Assembly: GCF_932526225.1 (NCBI RefSeq)
Contig: NC_064046.1
Location: 992,001 to 1,056,000, forward strand
Direction: 5' to 3'
From: Nematostella vectensis
Lineage: Eukaryota; Cnidaria; Anthozoa; Actiniaria; Edwardsiidae
DNA: 64,000 nucleotides
The notes below the pieces were generated by a model that made no database searches, had not been told where the DNA came from, and worked only from the letters and a program-made list of their open reading frames with translations. Position numbers and translations under genes: made by a program. Positions 1 to 11,832 of this stretch are shown piece by piece. How positions within the stretch are numbered: position 1 is the stretch's first letter; each line of letters begins with the position of its first letter.

Positions 1-1045
1 GATTTAGTCGAGACTGAGGGAATGACACACTTTTTAATTTATCCTCCTACTTTTTAACGCGTTAGGATTTGAAGCCCATCTTTCACACACCGAGAGTTTA
101 TTAGTTGGAAATTCATATATTGTACATGATTTTCAGAAAACGAGTCTATTACAAGGTGTACCAAAAATGTTTTTAGAAGCAAACAAAATTATTGGCTTTT
201 GTTGCATGTCTATGATATTAAAGAACTTATTGCTCTTAATAAAGGGTGATACGGAAATCAGACCTCCCAGACAAATTCCTGAAGGAATTCTTATTAAACG
301 TGAGATATTTAGAATATAATAACATGCGTGCTTTGCAGTTTGGAGACGGTAAAACCATGAAAGCTCGTAATCGTTTAATAATTTTAAAACCAGGTGGAAA
401 TATGTGCTCAGAGTTCACTCAGATTAATTATAATTATTCAAATAGTTTTAGCTGTGCTGTGAGTCTCGGCTTTCAACTTTGCTTATGACTGGATGTAGCA
501 AAAATGTGAAATTTAGTGAATTTCAAATGCCATTGTGTCCGCTTGGCAGAAAAACTAAGGGCGCATAAATACAGTGGGAGCCTCGGTTTGAGACAAACGT
601 TACGCACATACGAACAAGGATTCCACGGAGCTAATTATACAGCCACGCAAAACTTTTAAATTGGTGACTTATTCTAAGGAATCACTTTTTGGGTGGCAAA
701 CGTTAAAATAAGCACAGAAGTGCCTGCGCCGTCACGCCAAAGAGCGACGTAAAAATAAATAAAATAAAATAATTAAAAGTGAATAAGTCCTTTCTGGCTA
801 ATCCGAATCTCGAAACCTGATTATCAGAGCTTGGTTTGCATGCTTCTATCCTCCGTAAGTAAGACTAAATGTCTAGACAAATTTTTCAAAGCAAAGTGCT
901 ATGGGAATAAGCACAATCTTGGACTGTGCTGTAGCGTGAGATGCCCAAAGGAAGGGTAGATAAAAGAACTGTGCCATCTGCCATTGACAGCTCGTTGGGT
1001 ACAGCAGTATACTATGTTTACATGTCGGATGTTTGTCTATTGCAG
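1..1045. other. No supported gene; presumed SF3B3 intron
   Basis: I see no exon here. The residues that should precede the first SF3B3 exon in the window are not found, so this is probably intron whose upstream exons lie left of the window. Open frames at 236-488 exist on both strands but match nothing I recognise. Confidence 0.5.
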
Positions 1046-2751
1046 CTTGAGACCATGTGTAACTACTTCGTTGGCGAGACGGTCCTCTCCCTTCAAAAGG
1101 CTACCCTGATTCCAGGGGGGTCTGAGTCGCTTGTCTTCACCACCCTGTCAGGGGGGGTGGGAATGCTTGTACCTTTCACATCACGAGAGGTAAGGCCATT
1201 AAGAGCTATTTCCCACGACATATATTTATATTTTATATGTATTTTTATATTTATATTATATTTTTTATTTACCTGCAAATCCTGAGACATTACCACTGAA
1301 GTAGGTTAACAAATGGTGTAGCCTACTATGAGGCGTTTGTTGGTGTTTCAGAGACAAAAGCCCCGCTTTCCCGTGTTTTTGGCGCCATCTTGGATTTTTG
1401 GCGCCTTTTGCTCTCGCATCCAGCTCGCGCGCGGCCAAAAATTCAAAATGGCGCCCAAAACACGGGAAAGCGGGGTTTTCGTCGCGGAAGCACCAACAAA
1501 CGCCTCCTAGTAGGTAAACAAATGGTGCCACTATGATTTTGGAATTTGGTGTACAAGCTACTGTATTTTGCAAATTGCGCCAACTTTGGCGGGCATTGCT
1601 AGCATAAACACGCTCCTTTGACCACGAGGAAATGTTGACAAAAGCTGAATGGGTCATATTTCTCAGTCTGTGCGCTACCTTGCCTTATAAAAAATACATT
1701 TTGTGGAAAAGCATGGCAGATTTGCTCTGATTATCAGGTAATTGTTTCAAGTTTATCCTTACTGAAGCAGTGATGTTATTTGACTCTCTCCCTCAGGACA
1801 TAGACTTCTTCCAGCATCTTGAAATGCACCTGAGGTCGGAACAGCCTTCCCTAGTGGGCAGGGACCATCTGTCATTTAGATCCTACTACTTCCCAGTCAA
1901 GGTATGGGGCATATGATAAGGGCTGCTCAAGATGATAGCATGATAGGTGATGCTAGTGAGAATGGTGGTTGTGATGGTGACGGTGGTTGTGATGGTGATG
2001 GTGGTGATAATGGTGGTTGTGATGGTGATGGTGGTGATAATGGTGGTTGTGATGGTGATGGTGGTGATGATGGTGATGGTGGTGATGGTGGTGATGATGG
2101 TGATGGTGATGGTGATGGTGATGGTGATGGTGATGGTGATGGTGATGGTGATGGTGATGGTGATGGTGATGGTGATGGTGATGGTGATGGTGATGGTGGT
2201 GGTGATGGTGGTGGTGGTGATGGTGATGATGATGGTGATGGTGATGGTGACTGTAAGCATCGTTCCCATGTGGGCAGGGACGATCATATGCCCATGTTGA
2301 TTAATTTTGATTGATGATGATGATGATGATGACTATGGTTATGATCATGATGATAATCGTGATATTGTATGAATGGCAGCCTTGCTAATACCCACTTTTT
2401 CAATAGAGTGTCGTAGATGGAGATCTATGTGAACATTACAACTCTCTTGACTACTCCAAGCGCCGAACTATTGCTGAAGAGCTAGACCGTACACCAGCCG
2501 AGGTAAATGATCTATCTCTCTAAGCTACTACGGTACATGTTTTGTGAGAATGAATGTTTCATTTCTCTCTACTACGGTGCTACTTTGTTACAAAACACAT
2601 GTTCTGGTTTCCTAGAAAAACGATTCAAATAATATAGGCATAAATGTACATTGGCTTCTATTGCTACAACCGAATTTCTAATTCCTGGCGTTGCTGCATT
2701 TTGTAGGTTTCCAAGAAACTCGAAGACATCAGGACCCGCTACGCGTTCTAA
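1046..2751 (+). CDS. SF3B3: Splicing factor 3B subunit 3 (SF3B3/SAP130), C-terminal exons
   Basis: Four exons, 1046-1189, 1797-1901, 2407-2502 and 2707-2751, all phase 0 with AG and GT borders, encode the last 129 residues of SF3B3. This is the beta-propeller scaffold of the SF3b complex in the U2 snRNP, which recognises the branch site in the nucleus. Recognition rests on near-identity to the human C-terminus: [20 protein letters not shown], then [18 protein letters not shown] and the terminal [12 protein letters not shown] followed by TAA. The family is about 1,217 aa, so roughly 90% of the gene lies upstream of the window. Candidate AATAAA signals are at 2937 and 3145. A GATGGT microsatellite fills the second intron and a MITE the first. 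Identity is very secure from sequence; function is from the family. Confidence 0.96.
1319..1510. mobile_element. Fold-back MITE in SF3B3 intron
   Basis: The two arms are inverted repeats of about 80 bp: GAGGCGTTTGTTGGTG on the left is mirrored by CACCAACAAACGCCTC on the right, and the inner parts (CCCCGCTTTCCCGTG and complement) also pair. A 17-bp direct repeat with one mismatch flanks it (1302-1318 and 1511-1527, core AACAAATGGTG), which would be an unusually long target-site duplication. It has no coding capacity. Superfamily not assigned. Confidence 0.8.
1960..2345. repeat. GATGGT/GAT microsatellite in SF3B3 intron
   Basis: GATGGT hexamers with GGTGGT interruptions, then a short GAT run near 2313-2330. 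Long open frames across it in several phases are artefacts of the repeat. Confidence 0.95.
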
Positions 2752-4167
2752 TCCCCTTTCTGTCAATCATGTTGATTGGCAGCTGAAACTCCTCTACGTT
2801 AGCGCCTGATCGACGCCAAATTGCACATACCCTACAGAGTCAAATGGCGGAGGCTGTTTCCTTTACCACATCCTGTCGGTGGTCTCATTTTATACATCGT
2901 CGTCGTTACCCTTCAAAGAATCGACTGTCGCCATTTAATAAACATAGATAAATGGACCAGTCGGTACCGGTGTAACTGGTCTACTCCCCCTCCCCGATAC
3001 ACCTCCCCCCGCCCCGCCCGTCCGCCCCGGCACACCGTGAAGGACACACCAAACAAAGGGGACAACTCTTCCGCCGTGTGGCAGGCGGTGTTCTTATTAC
3101 CAGCGCCAAACTTTTGTATTATAAACCTTATTCGTAACTCGCGTAATAAACAGTGCTTTTAGTAAACAAGCGTTTGTTGTTGAAATTATTTCCTGTTGTG
3201 TCTATAAAAAAAAAATCAAAATATCACGCCCTCCAGTTATGGTTCTGAACTTTCTCCTTTTCCGTTCTCACCCCCACAGAAGGAAAAGGCGCGGAGCTCC
3301 GTCTTTGGACGAGATTGCGCCCGCATACTCCGTCCTCCTAACAGCGGTGTTTCACTTTTGAAAAATCGCCATATTTTCTAGCTTTTTAGGGTATCTTCTC
3401 CTGCACCACCTCACGAAATCTAGTACATCCCAATTTTTTAGTTATTTATGTTTCCAACACTGCTTATTTTAGGAAAATTGGTTCAACAAAACGTCCAGGG
3501 AATGATTTCACAGCATGAAAAAAACCTACAGAGAAATCCTACAGCCATTTTGTCGAATAAAGGTCTTCAAAACAGCGGTTGCATTATCACAAACCCATAT
3601 GGTATTCTAACTTAGAAATCCAAATAAAGCCATATTTACATTCTTTTCAATCGTACTTTGCACTCTTATTTCCGGCTCCGTCGATGCGTTGGCATTCCTA
3701 TGGCATAACTGGCGTAGCCCGTCGGGAAATTGAAAACAAAGGGAAATGTAAGTTTTTGCAACAGGTATAATGAATGTGTAGCGCGCTTGAGTGAATGTTG
3801 ATAAAGATGGCTGAACAATAGATCCTTATGGACACTGACATTGATCTTGTATGGTTAATGATGCCCTCTGGCTGTAAAATGCGTGGGTTCTTATTATTTT
3901 CCTCAATTTCGATCAATTGCTCTGCTTTCAAATAATAAACATGAAAATATCTCTTCTCTGAAAACGATAGAAAAATAATCATTGACCCGTTAGCAGGTAC
4001 AACCACCAAACGCAGCAAGATAGTTGAAAAAGAACTGGAATTGTTGCAGGAATATGAATTTTTGAGTCATCTTCTATCTTTAATTATTATTTCGTTTAGC
4101 TCCCCTTCTACACCCTTTCCCCTCCCCCCTCATGTTTATCGGCAGCGGCGCCTCCTGACAGCTGTTG
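2752..4167. other. SF3B3 3' UTR and spacer
   Basis: Holds the SF3B3 poly(A) candidates (2937, 3145). The rest, up to the CRE-containing region, shows no exon I can support. A pyrimidine/C-rich stretch near 2985-3035 is notable only for composition. Confidence 0.5.
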
Positions 4168-4175
4168 TGACGTCA
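4168..4175. promoter_or_regulatory. Palindromic CRE (TGACGTCA)
   Basis: A perfect CREB/ATF consensus sits 135 bp upstream of the candidate first exon at 4310, in a locally GC-rich stretch with CACGTG nearby (4197). This suggests a promoter, but only motif and position support it. Confidence 0.4.
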
Positions 4176-4309
4176 CGGTCTGTTGGTTTGAAAAGCACGT
4201 GCGCCGAGGAAAGTGAACAGATCAAAAGACAACTCCAAGTGTACCTGGTCAAAACCCCGACTTTTAAAACCTATAGAGCACTAACTTAGGCACAGCTTGA
4301 GTTTGCAAT

Positions 4310-4411
4310 ATGCGGTTTATCACCAAGTCTTGGACTCCGAGCACCGAGCCGTTGGGAAACGGCGGCGAGGTCGAAATGAAAGAGAGCAATGGACAAGCGG
4401 TGGAGTTGAAG
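4310..4411 (+). CDS. Candidate first coding exon (phase 0 donor)
   Basis: ATG followed by 34 codons, beginning MRFITKSWTPSTEPLGNGGE and ending AVELK, then a GTTTGT donor. The composition is soluble and charged, like an N-terminal tail. It ends in phase 0, and the SLC6 exon at 22505 starts in phase 0, so this could be a distal first exon of that transporter across an 18-kb intron. It could equally begin a gene whose later exons I did not find. No homology is recognised. The CRE just upstream supports a start here. Confidence 0.35.
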
Positions 4412-5985
4412 GTTTGTGATGAGCGCTTCATTTTTGGTTAGTGAATTTAAACGGCAGCCTGTCAATACTCGAAACTGTGTGTGTTGGTCGCTGCAAAAGG
4501 GATTTAAGCAGCTAAGAAATGATCTTACGCAATGGCGCATTAAAGGCCTTGCTGCGAAGCGTGCTTTCGTGATGTACCAGCTCAGGGTTGTTGTCTTTTG
4601 TGTTTTTACTTCGCTCTTTCTCTTTTCAAACGACGTCATTGGTATTTGTAGCGACTGAAAGGTGAGAATTCGATAATAAGCAACTGCATTTTTTTGTCTT
4701 TTGTGTGTGTTTTGACTTTCTCGTTGTCTCTAATGCCGCTTTGCTGTTTTATTTTTTGGGACCCGAACAAGCACTCAGTTTATAAAACATCACTCACATG
4801 AAATTTTAACACGACAGCGAACCAAGTTAACTGTCAAAATTACCATTCCGTGAATTCGGTCAGCGACAGAAATCGATAGACTTTTTATTCCAATTTTTCC
4901 CCCGGAGAGAATCATTGTAGACAAGTTGTTTTCTGTTTTTACAATTAATCAGACTCGCAGATTAATATCTCGGTAGATTTTATTTTTTAGTTTTTCGTGT
5001 TAAGTCAGAATAGTGCAAACATAATAAGCGAACTGTTTGCTTTGTGAAAATGTATTTTACATGTAACAATGCACTATGTATCTTTTACGTCTAATGAATT
5101 TTTCAATAGATCTAGAGATTTGGGCGGAAAATTCCTTTGCGGGTAGGGTTATGGGGTGTTTGACCGAATCATATCCAAATAGCGCACTTCTGTCAAGCCA
5201 CAAGAAAACGATTAGAAAGCTTCCCTTTTGTAAAAAAATCATTTTTTTTTCCACAGCCAGGCCATCCCTGATGTTGTTAACGTGTTGTTAACAAATTTTG
5301 TAAAATACTTCCATATGTCTTGCTATTTAAAAAAACGATTTTTATTGCTATGAAAAATGAGAAAACAATCAAACCTTTCGTATATGAGACAAAAGAAACA
5401 TTTTTTTAGCAGAAAAAAGTGAGGTAGTTGGTTTATAGACACTTTGCTTGGGGGCTTTTATTTCAAAAGCCCTAAGGGGGGGGGGGGGGGGGTGGTGGTA
5501 ATACCCTTTCTTGTTTATTAATGCTCAAACCAGACGTTTTGCAATGGCCTTTCTGAAATATTACTTGAAATGAATTAGAACTTGAAAAAATAGTTTTGAA
5601 GATAAATAGTGCACTTTGTCATAATGAACCATGAAACTTGAGATTTTCAAGTCTAGTTGCTGAAAACAATTAGAAAAAAACCAGATATAGAGGACTTGAT
5701 TTTATTAAGGTTTCATATTTTAGATATTTGTCAATGCAAGGCAATTGTTTTTGGTTTATCAAATCGCCAATAACAAGTTAGGAAATTTGGATACTTGAAA
5801 TTATCTAGTAATAAGAAATACGTTCTGTATTTGTTGGTAAAAGGAAAGAGAGCAGTGGATGTGAGTCACTTCCTTGTGAACTCTCATATATCATCCTTCC
5901 ATCTTTGAAAATGCATGCATGCACTGTTAAATAGATATTGTAAGTATCTGTAAGGCAGTAGTTTTTAACACCTGTTGATAACAGC
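4412..5985. other. No supported gene
   Basis: AT-rich DNA with a poly-G run at about 5477-5491. The open frame at 4416-4658 has no donor, domain or homology I recognise. Confidence 0.5.
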
Positions 5986-6272
5986 TCGTAAGGGTTATTT
6001 GGTATATGGACTGCTTTCTAAGTCCCAGTAGAATTTGCACATTAGGGACTTGCTTGTAAGGGTTATTTGGTATAATGGACTGCTTTCCAAGTCCCAGTAG
6101 AATTGGCATATAAGACCTTGTATGTAAGGGCTATTCACAAGTGAAATATAAGGGATATATTTACATAATGGACTGCTTTCCAAGTCACAGTAGAACTGGC
6201 ATACAAGACCTTGTATGTAAGGGCTATTCACAAGTGAAATATAAAGGATATATTCATATAATGGACTGCTTT
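5986..6272. repeat. Four-copy tandem repeat, 68-92 bp units
   Basis: Each unit carries GTAAGGG, ATGGACTGCTTTCCAAGTC and CAGTAGAA. The last two copies share a 24-bp insertion relative to the first two, so the array grew in two steps. Confidence 0.85.
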
Positions 6273-7079
6273 TCAAATCCTGTTCTTCTATAAATCCTAT
6301 AGAATTAACTCTCATTATATACTACATCTTAATCCTATTGTGCTTTTTAAAATTGTAAAAATATAGTGTTGAACATCACATCTTCTAGTTTGTAACTCAT
6401 TCATTTTATTTATTAGATTTTCCGTAATGCTGCCATATATCTCCAATGGATGTTTGCATTATTGTTATCATTATATTTTAATTAAATTTAAGTTTAAGTC
6501 GTTGTGCTTTTATTTCTTTGACTCTCATTTTGACCAGTCCATAACCTGGCAGTATTTCCATTTTCTGGTTTACAGTTAACCTGACGGCTCATTGCTGATG
6601 CCATAAACACACAGTAATCGGTTTATTCCCACTGGCAGGTAATGAATGATTTAAACATTCGTTCAAATTCTTGACTCTTTATTCAATGATTTTTGTTACC
6701 AATAAAGATTAATAAATGGTAGTGCTGATTTGTTGTGTTATTATATTACTATAAGGTAGTAACTTATGAATAAATTCGTAATAATATTAATAGTATTTGT
6801 TTTCTTTCACTCTTTATTATCAAGGATTCAAAAGGAATCAAGCTCTACGTCATTCCTTTCCGATGTGGATTCAGTTTACAAATGCTCTCAGATCCAATGC
6901 CGTTAATTTATCATTATTCTTGAGTTAATAAATAAATAAATAAATAAATGCCTTGATACCTGGGTGGATGGGAGGACAATGATATCAAGCCAAATATACA
7001 TCACACCCATATTAGGTAAGGCCCACGCTTAACCCACACTCCCCTGATATACCTCAATAAGATGTGGATCATTTAGTCC
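6273..7079. other. No supported gene
   Basis: AT-rich; I see no exon, RNA gene or clear repeat other than a short AAAT run at about 6930-6950. Confidence 0.5.
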
Positions 7080-9590
7080 AGTATTGTTCCCAGAGTGGGG
7101 TGGTACTTAGTTAAAAGCGTAGAGGGATTGTTAGCCCACTGCATACCCGAATAAGGAATACTTGTACTTTTGCATACCCAAATAAAGACTACTTATCCAT
7201 ACCCAAGTAGTGAATACTAGCCTATTGTATACCCAAATACCCTCTGCATCCCAAAATAAGGAATATTAGTCCTATTGCATACCCAAATAAAGAATATCTG
7301 TCCCACTATATATCCAAATAAGGGATAAATGTTTAAAAAGCAAAAGTGTATCCCATTACAAACCCAAATAAGGTGATGCTAGTCCCATTGCATCCCCCCT
7401 GCATTTGCATACTTTAAGGAGACACTGCATTTCCATGCTCCTATAAAAAGAGTGCTTAGTTCAAATCGTAATAAGGAAATATTAGTCCCAGTTCCACTAC
7501 ATACCCATATAAGGTAATGGTTGTACCAGTACATGCCCGTATAAGGTAATGGTTGTACCAGTACATGCCTGTATAAGGTAATGGTTGTACCAGTACATGC
7601 CCGTATAAGGTAATGGTTGTACCAGTACATGCCCGAATAAGGTAATGGTTGTACCAGTACATGCCCGTATAAGGTAATGGTTGTACCAGTACATGCCCGT
7701 ATAAGGTAATGTTTGTACCAGTACATGCCCGTATAAGGTAATGGTTGTACCAGTACATGCCCGTATAAGGTAATGGTTGTACCAGTACATGCCCGAATAA
7801 GGTAATGCTAGTGCCACTACATACCCAAATAAGGTAATGCTAGTACCACTACACACCCAAATATGGTAATGCTAGTACCACTACACACCCAAATATGGTA
7901 ATGCTAGTACCACTACACACCCAAATAAGGTAATGCTAATTCCACTACATACCCAAATAAGGTAATGCTAATTCCACTACATACCCAAATAAGGTAATGC
8001 TAGTACCACTACACACCCAAATAAGGTAATGCTAGTCCCACTACACACCCAAATAAGATAATGCTTGTTCCACTACATACCCAAATAAGGTAATGCTTGT
8101 TCCACTACATACCCAAATAAGGTAATGCTAGTACCACTACATACCCAAATAAGGTAATGTTTGTTCCACTACATACCCAAATAAGGTAATGCTTGTTCCA
8201 CTACACACCCAAATAAGGTAATGCTTGTTCAACTACACACCCAAATAAGGTAATGCGTGTTCAACTACATACCCAAATAAGGTAATGCTTGTTCAACTAC
8301 ATACCCAAATAAGGTAATGCTTGTTCCACTACATACCCAAATAAGGTAATGCTAGTTCCACTACAAATAAGGTGATGCTTGTTCAACTACATACCCAAAT
8401 AAGGTATTGCTTGTTCAACTACATACCCTTATAAGGTAATGCTTCAATGCTGGACAGAACTAGTCGCATTCCTAAAAAAGGCGGAATTCTTAATATCTAT
8501 CGTTAGTCAACTAGCTTTCTTCCCAAGACAATGTCATTGAAACCCCCCTTTCAATGTTAGTTGTAACCGCTGCTAAAATTCTGGGAAAGACACCCCAAGT
8601 TGAACAAAATTTTACTGGGGAAGGGGGAGAAGCGTGCATTGAACCCTCTATGCAGTGCAAAATCAAAAAAGGTGACAACAGTTTTGTTCAGCATTGTAGT
8701 TCCACTACATACCCAAATAAGGTAATGCTAATTCCAGTACATACCCAAATAAGGTAATGCTAATTCCACTACATACCCAAATAAGGTAATGCTAGTACCA
8801 CTACATACCCAAATAAGGTAATGCTAGTACCACTACGCACCCAAATAAGGTAATGCTAGTTCCACTACATACCCATATAAGGTAATGCTAATTCCACTAC
8901 ATACCCATATAAGGTAATGCCTGTCTCCAAACATACCCAAATAAGGTAATGGTAGTACCACTACATACCCAAATATGGTAATGTTAGTTCCACTTCATAC
9001 CCAAATAAGGTAATGCTTGTTCCACTACATACCCAAATAAGGTAATGCTTGTTCCACTATATACCCAAATAAGGTAATGCCAGCCCCACTACATACCCAA
9101 ATAAGGTAATGCTTGTTCCACTACACACCCAAATAAGGTAATGCTTGTTCCACTACATACCCAAATAAGGTGATGCTAGCACCGCAACATGCAAATAACA
9201 AATAAGGTAATGCTAATTCCACTACATACCCAAATAAGGTAATGCTAGTTCCACTACATACCCAAATAAGGTAATGCTAGTTCCACTACAAATAAGGTAA
9301 TGCATGTTCCACTACATACCCAAATAAGGTAATGCTAGTACCACTACACACCCAAATAAGGTAATGCTAGTACCACTACACACCCAAATAAGGTAATGCT
9401 AGTACCACTACATACCCAAATAAGATAATGGTAGTACCACTACACACCCAAATAAGGTAATGCTAGTTCCACTACATACCCAAATAAGGTAATGCTTGTT
9501 CCACTACATACCCATATAAGGTAATGCTAGTTCCACTTCATACCCATATAAGGTAATGCCTGTCTCCAAACATACCCAAATAATGTACAT
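7080..9590. repeat. 32-bp minisatellite (about 60+ copies)
   Basis: Unit core ATACCCAAATAAGGTAATGC followed by TAGTTCCACTAC. Units before 7490 are badly decayed; 7500-7800 is a homogeneous subfamily (CCCGTATAAGGTAATGGTTG); the remainder mixes AGTACC, TTGTTCC and AATTCC variants. It is interrupted by a non-repeat insertion at 8445-8696. The overlapping minus-strand open frames at 7379-7856 are repeat artefacts. Confidence 0.95.
8445..8696. mobile_element. 252-bp inverted-repeat insertion inside the 32-bp array
   Basis: Starts CAATGCTGGACAGAACT and ends AGTTTTGTTCAGCATTG, imperfect 17-bp terminal inverted repeats. It splits the minisatellite cleanly and has no coding capacity, so it is most likely a MITE inserted after the array formed. 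A target-site duplication could not be fixed because the flanks are repetitive. Confidence 0.7.
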
Positions 9591-10009
9591 CAGCTCCTCT
9601 ACACTCTTTAAACTGGTCATGCTTCGCACACGACATAACCAAATGAGGTGATGGGATTATCGCTAACCCAACATTAGATTCTTGAAAATCCTTGGAAAAA
9701 ATGGTGACCAGTACATATGTGTATTTGTACTATAACATAGCCCTATATAAAGTTGATAATCCCAAAACATTATAAGGCAGCTCGAACCAGTTTTACCTTT
9801 TTTTAATCGTACGATGTCTTGTATAGTTTATTTTTTATGACCAGCTATAATTGTTAACACTCTTGTAGTAAAAAAAAAATTACCATGACTTATTATTCAG
9901 ATAATATTGTTTGGAAGAGTAATTATTCCGTCTTATTCACAGGCCCTTTGAAATGATAAACATGTTATTGTTTCATGTGAATTTCTGTGTTTAACAATAC
10001 AGCAAGACC
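9591..10009. other. No supported gene
   Basis: AT-rich spacer; nothing recognised. Confidence 0.5.
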
Positions 10010-10017
10010 AGTACTCG

Positions 10018-10175
10018 TAGCCTGCTCGCAGGCGGTATTCGATGTTATCATCGTGGAAAACCCTCTCCGTTCGCCCCCAGGAACCACGCGGCTCAAAATA
10101 CGAGATGGCGCCCGATCACCGAACGGAGAGGGTTTTCCGCGATGATTACACCGAGTAGCGCCTGCAAGCAGGCTA
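10018..10175. mobile_element. MITE family 1, copy A (8-bp TSD)
   Basis: Terminal inverted repeats TAGCCTGC...GCAGGCTA extend to arms of about 65 bp that include GGAAAACCCTCTCCGTTCG and its complement. Perfect 8-bp flanks AGTACTCG lie at 10010-10017 and 10176-10183. An 8-bp duplication fits hAT or Mutator-like transposition. A second copy is at 13650. Confidence 0.9.
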
Positions 10176-10289
10176 AGTACTCGAATCTCGCGGTGTTGTG
10201 TGGGAATGCATATGTTGGGGTAGAGAATGTAGACAATAGCCCATCGGAGAGCAGCCGAGCATAAATCGGAAATAGGCCATTGGTCAGAT

Positions 10290-11522
10290 CACGGGCTATA
10301 GAATAATTTAACTCCACAATGATGTCTAATGTCTTGTTTGTGTTAAATAAAGCACGTATTCCTACCTAAACTGGCAGTATTTCCCCGGGGGGGGGGGGGG
10401 GGGGGGGGTTCTTCCCATGTCGACCTGATAGGGATGAGGTATTTTTAGTGGGTATCTGAGACAAAAAAGGCTTTTCTACTAGAAATGGTGTTTTTCAGGG
10501 GTTTGCAGAAAGAGGCGCTATGAGCCAAACTTCCGACTTTTAAACAAAACACTTTGAAAATTTGTCATTCGAGACTTTGTTGGATGGGATACTTAAATCT
10601 GCATTTTGTTATTTATTAGGGATAATTTTTTCTAATAGAGTATTTTTTAGGGTGGCAATTTTTGTTGTTCGGGTATTTTTTAGTTTTTTTTTTTTATTTT
10701 CCCGACGAGTATCCCTATCACTTTTACCCTGAAAAACCCTCCCGGGCTGTATTCCCTACGCGTTACCTCGTACCACTTTCAAACGAAGCGCTTTGTAACC
10801 GCCGCCGCCTGGTAAATGAGTAACTCGATCCCCAACAGCGCGTTTTTTCGCTCCCCACTAGAAAATTCCTTTTTTAAAATTTTGTGGTGGGGAAGAAACG
10901 CGCCGCTGGGGATCGAGTTATCCATTTACGCGGTTACAAAGCCCGAGGGGTGGGGGGGGGGGGGTACTCACCGTCGGGACTTTTTGAAAACAACCCTAAA
11001 AGATACTAGTGGCGTGGGCGTGGTGAGGCACGAATTTACCCCCTAAAAGATACCTCAAACAAACGTCAATAAATTGTAATAAAAACAAAACAAACATCAT
11101 ATATTGTTAAGCTCGTGATCAATTATCTTCCCGTCGGTTGTAAGAAAAACACCGATTGACACGTTTTAACGCTCTTTCATAAGCTACAAGTTAGATGAGC
11201 GATGGCTATAATAGTACCCTGGTTTCAGAGCCTCGAACGTCTCTCTATGTAGTGGCCAGAAGATAAAATATGGGCATTTTCATTTTCGCCCCTAAAAGAT
11301 ACCCAAAGGCTCCAAATTTACACCCTTAAAGATACGATGATCCCCGTCTGATGTTATAGGGAGCCCCCCCCCCCCCTTCCCGGGTTACAAAGCGCTTCGT
11401 TTGAAAGTGGTATGAGGTGACGCGTAGGGAGTACTGCCAGTTCAGGTAGGAATATGTGCTTTATTCAACACCAACAAGACATTAGACATTCGTGGAGTTA
11501 AATTATCCTATAGCCCGTGGTC
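10290..11522. mobile_element. Long-TIR non-autonomous element, copy A
   Basis: The ends are inverted repeats of about 100 bp: CACGGGCTATAG plus TCTAATGTCTTG and TTCCTACCT on the left are mirrored at 11430-11522. Further inward, TTTCAAACGAAGCGCTTTG (about 10770) is mirrored near 11400. A second, internal hairpin (GTAACTCGATCCCC with its complement) spans about 10812-10940. Poly-G runs at 10387-10408 and 11363-11375 lie inside. No transposase is present. A shorter relative lies at 13357. Confidence 0.8.
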
Positions 11523-11719
11523 AGAACGATGTAAAATTTGAAATCTCCTCCAGCACTGTCGCGCGTTTAGACTTTGTACCCTTTCTACTCTGTACTCGCG
11601 AGATTTGTTAGGCGTATCGAGAATAATTATATAGTGTTATTTCTTTTTATAAACTTTGTTGACCTTAGAGCTTGAGTGCACACGAAACTGTTATTTTCTC
11701 TTAGCAATAATTACTACTA

Positions 11720-11832
11720 CAGTGAAACCCCTTTTACTCAAAGCACAACTGAACTCAATTTGAGTTATTCGAGTAGAAATGACTGAAAATTGATCCGAGA
11801 TTGAAATCAGTTCGAGTTATCGGGGTTCCACT
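11720..11832. mobile_element. Tigger/pogo-like mariner MITE
   Basis: Begins CAGTGAAACCCC and ends GGGGTTCCACT, with further pairing of the arms (TTGAGTTATTCGAGTA against TCGAGTTATCGGGG). These ends are typical of the Tigger/pogo branch of Tc1/mariner; TA precedes the left end. Only 113 bp, no coding. Confidence 0.6.

Noticed and set aside
236-488. Pair of overlapping 60-80 codon frames on opposite strands
   Set aside because: No domain, splice site or homology distinguishes either from chance.
1886-2314. Open frames in the GATGGT tract
   Set aside because: Simple repeat inside an SF3B3 intron, open in several frames on both strands.
7140-9590. CRISPR array (repeats of about 32 bp here, and 32-39 bp elsewhere)
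   Set aside because: The arrays are head-to-tail units without unique spacers, in a genome with spliced genes and no cas genes.
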